Source: Amoebophrya sp. A120
Taxonomy: Eukaryota; Sar; Dinophyceae; Syndiniales; Amoebophryaceae
Assembly (NCBI GenBank): GCA_905178155.1
Contig: CAJINV010000008.1
Span: 2,671,303-2,735,302 of the forward strand
DNA: 64,000 nucleotides
Direction: 5' to 3'
A program made the position numbers and the translations under genes. This document shows, piece after piece, positions 11,300 through 21,947 of this stretch. How positions within the stretch are numbered: the first letter of the stretch is position 1; each line of letters starts with the position of its first letter. Under the pieces are notes generated by a model. The model was not told the DNA's origin, did no database searches, and worked only from the letters and a program-made list of their open reading frames with translations.

Positions 11300-13490
11300 G
11301 GAAGATCTCCTTGGGCTTGGTTCCAGTTCTCCCAATCCGGACGCACAGCACCACAGATTTTTCTCGTGATAGAGACCTTTTTGAAAGTCGAAGAAAATTT
11401 ATCTGGGAATCTAGAGGGCCCGCCCCTGTTAGAAGTAGCATAGAGCACCACTTTCCCAAAGCCCGCAAACTGCAACCGGGGAGATCTCCCCGGTTGCGGT
11501 TCTCCAAATCTGGTCGCATGGCCCAGAGTCCGCCCGTGATAGATAGTTTTTTGCAAGTCGCAGCAAGTTTAGATGGAAATCGAAAAGCTGCGCTTCTACA
11601 AGCGAAAACGCACGGCACGGCGAACCATTTGCCCAAAGCCCGCAAACTGCAACCGGGGAGATCTCCCCGGTTGCAGTTCTCCAAGTCCGGTCGCATGGTT
11701 CAGAGTCCGCCCGTGATAGAGGGTTTTTTGCAAGTCGCAGCAAGTTTAGATGGAAATCTAAAAGCTGCGCTTCTACAAGCGAAAACGCACGGCACGGCCA
11801 ACCATTTTCCCAAGCCCGCAAACTGCAACCGGGGAGATCTCCCCGGTTGCAGTTCTCCAAGTCCGGTCGCATGGTTCAGAGTCCGCCCGTGATAGAGGGT
11901 TTTTTGCAAGTCGCAGCAAGTTTAGATGGAAATCTAAAAGCTGCGCTTCTACAAGCGAAAACGCACGGCACGGCCAACCATTTTCCCAAAGCCCGCAAAC
12001 TGCAACCGGGGAGATCTCCCCGGTTGCAGTTCTCCAAGTCCGGTCGCATGGTTCAGAGTCCGCCCGTGATAGAGAGTTTTTTGCAAGTCGCAGCAAGTTT
12101 AGATTAAAATCTAAAAGCTGCGCTTCTACTAGCGAAAACGCACGGCACGGCCAACCATTTTCCCAAAGCCCGCAAACTGCAACCGGGGAGATCTCCCCGG
12201 TTGCAGTTCTCCAAGTCCGGTCGCATGGTTCAGAGTCCGCCCGTGATAGAGAGTTTTTTGCAAGTCGCAGCAAGTTTAGATTAAAATCTAAAAGCTGCGC
12301 TTCTACTAGCGAAAACGCACGGCACGGCCAACCATTTTCCCAAAGCCCGCAAACTGCAACCGGGGAGATCTCCCCGGTTGCAGTTCTCCAAGTCCGGTCG
12401 CATGGTTCAGAGTCCGCCCGTGATAGAGAGTTTTTTGCAAGTCGCAGCAAGTTTAGATTAAAATCTAAAAGCTGCGCTTCTACTAGCGAAAACGCACGGC
12501 ACGGCCAACCATTTTCCCAAAGCCCGCAAACTGCAACCGGGGAGATCTCCCCGGTTGCAGTTCTCCAAGTCCGGTCGCATGGTTCAGAGTCCGCCCGTGA
12601 TAGAGAGTTTTTTGCAAGTCGCAGCAAGTTTAGATTAAAATCTAAAAGCTGCGCTTCTACTAGCGAAAACGCACGGCACGGCCAACCATTTTCCCAAAGC
12701 CCGCAAACTGCAACCGGGGAGATCTCCCCGGTTGCAGTTCTCCAAGTCCGGTCGCATGGTTCAGAGTCCGCCCGTGATAGAGAGTTTTTTGCAAGTCGCA
12801 GCAAGTTTAGATTAAAATCTAAAAGCTGCGCTTCTACTAGCGAAAACGCACGGCACGGCCAACCATTTTCCCAAAGCCCGCAAACTGCAACCGGGGAGAT
12901 CTCCCCGGTTGCAGTTCTCCAAGTCCGGTCGCATGGTTCAGAGTCCGCCCGTGATAGAGAGTTTTTTGCAAGTCGCAGCAAGTTTAGATTAAAATCTAAA
13001 AGCTGCGCTTCTACTAGCGAAAACGCACGGCACGGCCAACCATTTTCCCAAAGCCCGCAAACTGCAACCGGGGAGATCTCCCCGGTTGCAGTTCTCCAAG
13101 TCCGGTCGCATGGTTCAGAGTCCGCCCGTGATAGAGAGTTTTTTGCAAGTCGCAGCAAGTTTAGATTAAAATCTAAAAGCTGCGCTTCTACTAGCGAAAA
13201 CGCACGGCACGGCCAACCATTTTCCCAAAGCCCGCAAACTGCAACCGGGGAGATCTCCCCGGTTGCAGTTCTCCAAGTCCGGTCGCATGGTTGAGAGTCC
13301 GCCCATGATAGAGAGTTTTTTGCAAGTCGCAGCATGTCTAGATTAAAATCTAAAAGCTGCGCTTCTACTAGCGAAAACGTCCGGCACGGCCAACCATTTT
13401 CCCAAAGCCCGCAAACTGCAGCCGGGGAGATCTCCCCGGTTGCAGTTCTCCAAGTCCGGTCGCATCGCCCAGATTGCGACCGTGATGGAG
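11300..13490. repeat. 177-bp tandem satellite, 12 units with a 34-bp palindrome in each
   Basis: The core TGCAACCGGGGAGATCTCCC recurs at 11471, 11648, 11824, 12001, 12178, 12355, 12532, 12709, 12886, 13063, 13240 and 13417. The spacing is 177 bp, with one 176-bp step. Around each core, 17 bases (AACTGCAACCGGGGAGA) are followed by their exact reverse complement, except for one changed base in the first copy. Inner units from about 12107 to 13300 are nearly identical. The left units form a subfamily (GATGGAAATC, ACAAGCG instead of GATTAAAATC, ACTAGCG). Both outer edges are eroded, including an interrupted palindrome at 13607-13650. This gradient is what unequal exchange produces in a satellite. 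As 177 is divisible by 3, long open frames arise on both strands, but they are not genes. Confidence 0.95.
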
Positions 13491-14217
13491 AGTTTTTAAA
13501 CGTCAGAGAAAGCCTAGCTGAACATCAAGAAGATTTACTTTATCAGCTGAATCGTTTCAAGTTGAACTGTTGAAACACATGACATGGCGCACCATAGCCC
13601 AAGTCCTGCAACCGGGGAGAACAACCGCGAAGATCTCCCCGGACCTTGCCCATATCTCTTCTGCGACTGAGATCGTTTCGACAATCGTAGCAGTATTGCT
13701 TTTTGGGATCACAACCTTAATACAAATATATTTTCTTGTGACAAAGAGCTAGAAGGTTAAAGGATTGCACTATATGCGCACTTCAGGATCAGAAAATCCA
13801 CAATTAGATGAACTTCTAGCACAGTACGACCTTCTTTGAGCGAAAAGGTGCTGTGCGAAGGACTGTGCTCGGAAGGCAACGTGCTTGAAGTCAGTGTCAG
13901 GCAACGATGAACGATCATGGTGAACTGCCAGATTTTAATTTAGCAAGAACTGTCCACACGTACAATGTCGGCCCTGTTCGTTCACCTGCGCGGTGTCACG
14001 AAAGACCCTAACGTCGTCGTATCCCCACTATTTATTTCTCTCTCGTTCTATTGATTCCAAGCAAAAGACAACTCTTAACTTCGTCTTCGTCTACATGTGC
14101 GTTTGGAAAAAATCATCTGCGGAAGTAGAGGCAGTCCCGGGCTCTCGCGAGCAACTACATCAATCATCAACACGTACAAGTCGTGCAACTGCTTTTCCCG
14201 AATTTGTAAGGTAAGGC
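13491..14217. other. Intergenic region between satellite and kinase gene
   Basis: Starts with a degenerate satellite fragment at about 13595-13650, in which the palindrome is interrupted by an inserted AACAACCGCG. The rest is unique AT-rich sequence with no supported gene. It should contain the 3' flank of the kinase gene, which ends at 14218. Confidence 0.5.
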
Positions 14218-17200
14218 TCAATACGTCACCTCCAAATCTTCGAATTTCGCCAGCAGGTCCTGCGCCGAGGTGCGCAGCCGCGGCTCGAATTGCATATCCA
14301 CAGTAAATTTTCCGTACACGTACACATGCGGTCTCTGCATGACAAAAATTGGATTCGATCCTTGTCTAGCATGACAAGCTTTACGCTTCAAATTGGTGAA
14401 ATTTGTGATGCACCTTGTACATGTACGGGAAATTTGTATTGCGTATTGCAAGCACGAAGTTACCAGCTCCTCGAGCAAGGGATTCCCGAGCTCCTTCAGC
14501 CCGCTCCGGGTCGCGAACGGGCTCTTCTTCTGCACCAGCAACTTCCCCATCACCTGCTGCAAATTCGTGCACTCCTCATGCGGCGAGCGCTGCAGAAAAA
14601 TCTCGGCGATGAGACAGCCCACCGCCCAGATATCCACCTTTTCCGTCAGCTTGATGGCTGCGTCAAACAGCTCCGGTGCCATGTAGCGCGGTGAGCCGCC
14701 CTCCTGCTCCTTGCGCGTGATATGTGTTTTCTCCATGGACTGGGTCAATCCGAAGTCGCACAGCTTCGCATTGAAATCATGATCGAGCACGACATTCATC
14801 GACTTCAAATCACGGTGCACGATCGGCTTCGGAGACAGAGGAGACGTTCCTGCGCCAGAAGTTGTGGCTGTGCTTGCAGGATGTTGATCATCTCCAACTT
14901 CCGTGCCCACGCCCCCGGCTCCCGCGTGCAGAAACGCGATGCCTTGGATAATGTGCAGCACAATCTTTCTTTTCGTCTTTTTCGCTAGCGTGAACTTCTC
15001 CACGTGCAGCAGGTTGTGCAGGTTGCCCCGGGGCATATACTCCAGTACCATGCACAGCTCCTGCTTCGTCGCGCAGGCGCCCAGAATGCCGACCAGCCGC
15101 TCGTGCTGCAACTTCGCCAACATCTTCACCTCCTTCGCAAACTCCTCAATCAGCTCCCGATTTACTTGTTGGTCCAAAGTATGCAGCTGGAAGTAAGCGT
15201 GCGATCTGGGTCTGGAAATACTGACGGTGCTGAGTCATGGCGTGCACGCGTATTCACGAGAAAGAGCTGCGCGTTTACAATACAAAGGGGTGGCGCTTTC
15301 GTCGGCTATGGAACACAGACTCATTTGCATATGAAATGGATCATGCAAGACAAGCAGTTACATAGCTATAGTACGCCGAGTTCTTGGACTTTTCCATTTC
15401 CAGATCCAGACCCGCAACAAATTATTTACAACCAACATACGACGTCACCACGTACAATTTCTTGATCGCGACCAGCTTCGACCGATAGTACCCGCGGTGC
15501 ACGGAACCGAAGCCCCCGGAGCCGAGGAGCTCCCGAAACTCCAGTTCTTTCGCGTCAATCATGATGTCTTGGTTGATATTGTACTCTGTCGCCAGCGTGG
15601 TGGTCGGAGAGGAGGACTTGTTCGGAAGGTTCTTTCTCCTCTCGTCGGACTGCATTCGGCCACTCTCACCTGCCGGCATTTTCGGCCGCTGATGTTCTTG
15701 CGCATTCACCGCGGGAAGTTTTGGCGCTGGAGGCGCACCCACCGCTGCGTTGGCCGTCCAGACGCGGCGCGACGGTTTCGGCTTCTGCATAGCGGTGGAG
15801 GTCGAACTTCCGGGAAGTTGTGGTGGCGCAAAATTACTAGCGACTGCTCCCCCTACTTGATGAAGAACGCCCCCCACGACAGAACCTCCACCCGATGGAG
15901 CGACGCGCTCGGGCGGTAGAAAATTGTTCGGCGCGTTCAGCATCTTGGGCATAACCAGACCCGGCGGCCTTTGCAGCTGGTGCTGCGGAGGTAATAAATT
16001 TTGCCCACTCAATGGCGCGTGAAATCCTAGGAGCGAGGGCGCGGGCGTGGTCCCATTAGACGGGGAAATCGTCGGCCGGTACACGCCTTGCTTCGGCTGA
16101 GCACTGCTGTGCTGGCTAGTGGGAGCGTGATTCGTAGCAGCTCCATCAACAGCCTGGCCCGATGCCGAGTTTTTGTTTTTTTCCTGGTTCATGTCGTCGT
16201 TCTGCACAGCAGACGGCGCAGACGACGAAGACGAAGCCACAGCTTGTCCCACTTTTGGGAACGAGTTCATTCCCTCGATCCTCTCCGCAAAATGTTGTGG
16301 AACAACTTGCGCAGGAGGAGGTGCTCCATCGACGTCCACACTAGACGAACCGCGAGGATGTGACACGACATGACACTGCCGTATCACCTCGCTTCCGCGC
16401 GCAATGTTCTTTCCATCACCGGTTCCGTCGCAGTAGCGCACACCGATCACCTCGCCGAAGGGCATGCCGTTCGTCGGCTCCACCACCTCGCTCTGCACCC
16501 ACTCGTTATTTTTCCGTGGGTATGCAGCGGAAACGCATCGATCTGCATCCGGAAAGGTCGTGTGCTTCTCATGCTACATGCGCAGGGAACACGACCGACA
16601 GACAAACAGAGGGACTGCAAAGATACGAATTTTTACTTACGAAACGAAAACGCAGCCAAGAAAATAAAAAGGTCTACGCAGCGGCCCAAGGTGACAAAGT
16701 AGAAAATTAATAAATACAAAAATTTTTATAAAAACGTGTGCGCAAGGGCAGGCCAGAATAGCCGCGGTGTCTCTATGCTTCTCTACGACCACACACTAAA
16801 CAAAGGCCTCAAAAGCCCGGCCGTATTTATTGCCCGACCAAGACAATGTAATGAGGTTCGCACTTTCCCTGGTGGCCCAGAGGACGCGATTTTCTTTACA
16901 CTCCATACCGAATAGCACTCCACGATGTCGCCTGGCTGTAGCAGTTGTCGCCAGCTTTTTCCGTGGTCCTCTGCAGACCCCCTCCCTTCACGTGCTCCAC
17001 TTGCGGGCGCTGCAGCTGTGCTCAAGACGCTTGTCGTCCGCACGCCCGGTCGGTCCGAGTCCTGCGCGGGCTCGTCCGGCGGGCGCGACGCTGTTTCCGC
17101 GGCGACTTCTGGAACAACGACCATCGGAGCTGCTGCCCCCTCCGAAGCAGGGCCCATGATCGGTGCGCCGGCAAACGAGCCGGCTAGGTATCGGTCGGGG

Positions 17201-20200
17201 TAAACGGTTCTCTCCGTGGTCTTTGTCGTCGCAGTGACAAGGTCAGCGGCACTCTCAGCGCTCGAACCAGCACGGGCAGAAGCTCCTGCGGCAGCAAAGC
17301 CAGCTGGTAGTTTCGTGGGGGAAAGCTGCTCCACCTGCTCCGGTGTCGTGTTACGGATAGTACTAGCGCTCTCCCTCTGCTGTCTCAGATACGCGCCCGT
17401 GTCGAACCTCGTTCGCTCCTTGTCCGCAGCTGCACTCTTGTTCCCTTGCAGACCGAGACTGGCAATTTTCCCCGCAGGTAGCGGTTCCGACTGCGCTTCC
17501 CCCGCTGCCAAACTCACAAGCCGAGTTCGCTGCACGCTTGTCTGGGCGGCGGTGGGCGTCAATGAGGTTGCATCATAAAGCGTTGAGTCTACTTCACTGG
17601 TCGCGACCTCCTTCTGCCTTTCTGTTCTCGCCGCGGAATGGACGCCTGCACTCGCTCCTGCCGTAGTTTTGGAACGCACTTGCTGCAGTTTCGTTTCCAG
17701 CGTTTCCATTGCACCATCCGAAGCAGGAACGCCAAGCTTGTTGCTGCTGTACACCGAAACCGACCTATCGACAGACGACAACTGCGCCGGCGCCAGCAGA
17801 ATCGTCGTAAACTTCGTTTCCTGGTAGAAAGACCCGGAGGCGGCACCAGCGCTGCTGGTACCCACAAGCCCTCCCGATGCAGCGCTCGTCGACGTAGGTG
17901 CTCTCGACGACGTCGCAGCTTGAAAGCGATTTATTTCCGGGTCTCTCTGGTGCACCAAGGTGGTAGTTTTGATCTTGTCCAGCGATTCGAGAGAGCTCGT
18001 TGCGCTGGATACATGACCAGCAGCTCCTGGATCATCTTCTCGGGAATCCACGAGGCCTGGACCAGTTATATTGTCCCTCTCTGTTCCAGCATTTTCCGTG
18101 TCTACTTCCGGAGCTCCTTCGTTGGCGAGAACAACATCAACATCAACTCCGCTAGAAGTACCATTATTCAACATCCCGGTGCGACTGCGACCGCGCCGGT
18201 TGGCGTGCGTATCGATGGTAACGACAGGCAGCAAGTGACCACCACCGTCCCCCTCGGGGTCGTCAGCAGAGAAGCTAGTGTTGAGGTGGCGGCTTTTTGC
18301 CCCGGCGCCATAAGTAGCTGACCCCGATGATCCTCCACCAGACACCACTTCTCTCCCATTCATCGTCAGATACAGTGCGAAATCCTTACGCCACTGCGGG
18401 ATCGGCAGCAGGTCACTGTCCTCCTCGACAAACTGCCGCAAAGCTTCCTTGTCTTTCAAAAGCCTCTTCGTGAACGAGTCCAGCTCCAGGGCCTTCTTAA
18501 GGTGCCGCTCCGCGCGTTTGGAGTCCTTCTGGAGCAGCCTGGTCAAGCAAACCCACCGGTGGAGCCGCCCCTGCTGCTTCCGGTTTGCCAGCATCGCTTC
18601 CTGATCGTTTTTCTTCTGCTGCTGTTGCTGCTCGTCCTCCGCGGTGCGCAGCGTGCTATGCAACAAGGCCAATTAATACCGATATGGATCTGGGTCTACA
18701 CATTTCTTGCCACATCTACCACGTATCGCTGGCAAAAGCCCGAAGACCCCGACGCCCGTAAGCATCTATGCAACGCATGCCACGCAGGAGCGAGGTCTCC
18801 GAAAAACAAAAACCCTTTACACGAAAGCTTTAAAAAATCTATCAGGCTTCTCTCAACATGCGCACTATTGAGTTATTTCATGGCACCAGAAATCGCTTGA
18901 TATGTGTGCTCTCTCGTCTGGCCAGTCTCGGTTCAGCCCCAGAAACACTTCCAGTGACATTTTCTGGCAGAACGTACCACATCGATATATTGTATTTGCG
19001 TCTGATATGTGTCCATGAGAGAAAGGTTGATCTGCTCGAAGAGACGCAGGATATCCGGGTGCTTGCTGGCACTCTGCAGCGTCGAGTTCGGCGTGGTGAT
19101 TTGAATTGCGTGGATCTCGGTAAGCTTCCGCGAGACGTCGTTCGTCACTTTCTGCACCTCAAGCTCCAGCGCTTTCTGCATCTCCGCGCGCTGATGCTTG
19201 GGCTCTTGTAGTTGTGGTCTCATCTCGTTCTCGGAGTTCTTCCGTCCGGACTCCACCTCTTGCGCTTTGCTGCTCGAAGAAGTCGATGGCTCAAAGTTCA
19301 TCATATTTCTTGCACCCGGCCCACTCGTCGCATTCTGGACGAAAATGTTTTCGTCTTCTTTCCGACTGGTCTTGTAGTCTCTCGTATTCCCCGTGCGTCG
19401 ACTATCAGCTTCAGCCAGCGGCCCGGTTGTAGCTCCAACTTCTCCGGCCAAGGAGTCTTCTTCCCTCGTCGTCCCAGCGAACGGTTTCGGCCACAAGTCG
19501 TGCTGGGAAGCAGGGACGAGGGACGGCGGTGCCTCCGCGAGGTGGCTTGCTGGTGCTGCACTAGTATGGCCGCTGGTGGACGTCTTCAGAACTACACCCG
19601 TAGGAGGTGTCTCACGCTGGGCAGCTGCTGCACCAGGGAGACGACCTGGTTGTCGTTCAACATCTGGCTGTGCAACAAACTCCTCGTCGAGTTGCTGTGC
19701 CAAAGCCGCGTCCAGCCGCCGCAGCTCGACAATCGCTTGCGCCAGCGTGAAGCCCCCGTACGCAATCCCGATGGTCTGCTGCTGCCGCTCCAGCGCGAAC
19801 AGCGCGCGGCACAGCACGACCCAGGCCTTCTTTTCCGCGCGCCCGTGCGGGTGCCGCACCACCCGGGACACCAGGTCCACGGCCGCGACAAAGTATCGGA
19901 GCGTCAGGATCGAAATCGAGAAAGTCGAAAAATTTGTGATGCATAAAATGTAGGACACTGAACCCCTGTATTGGGGAGCAGGCAAATGAGACCGATTGTG
20001 AGCCTGTTTAGGGGCATGCAATGCGCTGCCAGAGTAGCACGACAGGAGCAGTCTTCTGTGCCCAAACAGCATGACAGTCTGGATTTGGGCGCTCCCGAAA
20101 TTTATCATGCGCCACTTGAGACCTGAGGCTCCAACTGACATCGATTTTGTGCATCGCAAGTTTTTCGATTTTGTCAATTTCGATTGTTCTGACACTCCCA

Positions 20201-20962
20201 TACAAAGTCCTCTTTCCGTAACTTCTCCGCTCCAAAGACTAACTGCAGATCGAGCGGGTGCGTATGAAACAGGCAAAAATTAGAAACCATCGGACCTCCG
20301 ACTAGTAGCTGTAGTACACTTGGCAAAGGTGGAAAGCGGTTCTTGTATCTGCCCTCGGTAAAAAAAGTTGTATATTAGTCAATCTTGTTCGGTATCGGTA
20401 GTCTCTTCAATATTACCTTATTTTTTTATGAATGTTTCACACCGGAACGAACGCCAGTTCTTGTTAAATTGGTCATTCAATATTTGCAGCTGCGAGCAAG
20501 CACACAACTGGAAAAGAACGCAGCGAGGAATGCATTTCTGTTGGCATGGACGAGGAGAATCAAAATCCAAATCTTGAGCAGGAACATCACACTGCAAATA
20601 AACATTGCAACCTTTCTTTCTGCTACTAGCTCTTGCCGATATTACAGCTTTTCTGTATCCCAAAACTCTCCCGAAGCGTTTTCCGGGTCGTGTCGGAACC
20701 CGATTTCCAGCATCGCAGTGCACTCGCGCACCCGGTTCAGTTTGTGTAACGCACGGGCGCGGAGGTACAGAAACGGAATGAAAAGCTTGTGGTTCCCCGT
20801 TGATGAAATGGCGCCGCTGGATGTGTGCAAAAGTCTCCCAGTGTCAGAGAAATCGTAGCCCGACTCCCGGTCGAGGGAAGTGAGAACCTGTGCCCAATCT
20901 GCTGGCGTTTGCGCAATCTCAGCCTGCTGCTTCAGTTCCAATAAGAGAGATGCGGCGGACAT
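14218..20962 (-). CDS. TPR and tyrosine-kinase-like (TKL) protein kinase, multi-exon
   Basis: A chain of in-frame exons reads as one large protein. The start ATG at 20960-20962 gives MSAASLLLELKQQAE and a TPR-like helix pair (YLRARALHKLNRVRECTAML). The exon at 18933-about 20260 continues TPR-like (KEDFVAAVDLVSRVVR) and then a long disordered region. The exon at 16783-18672 has another TPR-like pair (LQKDSKRAERHLKKALELD), more disorder, and a small domain starting GDIVECYS. The exon at 15422-16530 completes that domain (EWVQSEVVEP, VRYCDG) and begins the kinase (LGSGGFGSVHRG, VAIKKL). The rest of the kinase is at 14451-15180: EEFAKEV, IVHRDLKSMNVVLD, CDFGLT, SPRYMAPE; then CLQ joined to FEPRLRTSAQ. 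All catalytic motifs are intact, so it should be active. HRDLKS and the overall pattern favour TKL. A 20-25 residue insert precedes the HRD loop. Several introns lack GT-AG ends. It could be two genes split near 18.7-18.9 kb. Confidence 0.65.
14290..14450. mobile_element. Introner, family F, inside the kinase domain
   Basis: TIRs: TATCCACAGTAAATTTTCCG at the left pairs with the inverse of CGGGAAATTTGTATTGCGTA at the right, including GTACACGTAC against GTACATGTAC. The 5-bp duplication TTGCA is at 14290-14294 and 14446-14450. Removing one duplication plus the element (156 nt) joins CLQ to FEPRLRTSAQ, the normal end of a kinase domain. The length is a multiple of three and has no stop, so intron retention would only insert 52 residues. 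Confidence 0.9.
15181..15436. mobile_element. Decayed introner, family B type, between kinase lobes
   Basis: Left end GATCTGGGTCTGGAAAT and right end ATTTCCAGATCCAGACCC are imperfect inverted repeats of the family-B core TGTCTGGGTCTGGAAG. The element sits exactly between the exon with VAIKKL and the exon starting LDQQVNREL. Boundaries are approximate and no clean 5-bp duplication remains. Confidence 0.65.
19892..20207. mobile_element. Introner, family A, copy 1
   Basis: The duplication CAAAG at 19892-19896 and 20203-20207 flanks a 306-bp element starting TATCGGAGCGTCAGGATCG and ending CACTCCCATA. The roughly 50-bp TIRs include GTCGAAAAATTTGTGATGCA. Removing one duplication plus the element restores KEDFVAAVDLV on the minus strand. 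The interior resembles the 58.9-kb copy (GATTGTGAGCCTGTT, AAACAGCATGACA). Confidence 0.92.
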
Positions 20963-21947
20963 GATTTTAAATGTTTTTCTTTCATCAATCAGATCTTTAA
21001 TATTTTTACGGACGAGCAAGTAACTCCGACGCAGGTGACGTCCACGCGCCTCAATGACGTTTCGCACTTTTCCCAGCCCAGCGAACCACTCATCGTCTCG
21101 AAAAACTACTGTACTGTACTTTTCTCGCTCTTGCTACCACATCACCCCTCTCTGTACGACTTCCTGGCTTCTTGTCCCATTTTTTTGAAACCATGTGTTT
21201 TGCGGCATCGTTCGCCCCCCTGCTTCGCGGGGAGCACAAAACTTGGATGCAGGTTCAGTGCCCGGGCCAGAAAGGAATTAGAAGAAACATAAAAGACAGG
21301 CGAACAATCCGTTCTTCCCCAAGGAAGAGCAGCCGTCGCGAGGAAACAACCCACCTTGGTGGCACAGGTAGCCACCTGCCGCAAAAGTCTATGGATGGAA
21401 GTGAGTACTCGAAACCTGTGCAAAAAATTGTCTGCGTAAATCTCAATTTCAGCACGGGACATAACTCCTCATAAATCACGGGGGCAACTATGGCAACGCT
21501 TTTCAGTAAGCAGCTCTAATTATGACCTTTAGCTTTTCGGTACCAGCTGCGGCATTTTTGCGATGTTGTGTTCTTGGAAACTTTCGTATGTAAAAAAAGT
21601 GTATGACCATCAACGCCATGCACGGTGATTTTTCGCAGTAAAGTTTTTTACTTCGGTGCACAGATATTTGTCGCGGCTGGCTGTACTTTGACTTTCTTAC
21701 ATAGTGCAAGCATCGCATTCATGCTCACATAGTAGAAGCCTATGGATCTTGTTCGGAAGCCAATAAAGATAAACCCGGGTCGTGGGAAAGGGAAGCACAA
21801 ACAAATCTTCAAACAAAATACTATACTTAAAGGTGTTAGGTGGAAAAAAGCACTGCAATTGGAAAAAAAGGGGGTAAAAAAAAGTACAAAGAAAAAAAGA
21901 GCTGCGCCTATTCAGGCGGGAAAAAAAATGCTACGCCCATTGCCGCG
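20963..21947. other. Intergenic region, no supported gene
   Basis: Separates the channel 3' end from the kinase gene 5' end, so it should hold the kinase promoter. Purine-rich, with several A runs near 21850-21930. The small frames at 21142-21474 overlap on both strands and show no domain. Confidence 0.5.

Noticed and set aside
11773-13335. 520-codon open frame across the satellite array (and matching frames on the other strand)
   Set aside because: The unit length of 177 is divisible by 3 and happens to be stop-free, so the frame is a by-product of the repeat. Other frames of the same array are also open, and no exon structure or domain supports it.
11300-13490. CRISPR-like array
   Set aside because: The repeats are contiguous 177-bp units without unique spacers, in a eukaryotic genome.
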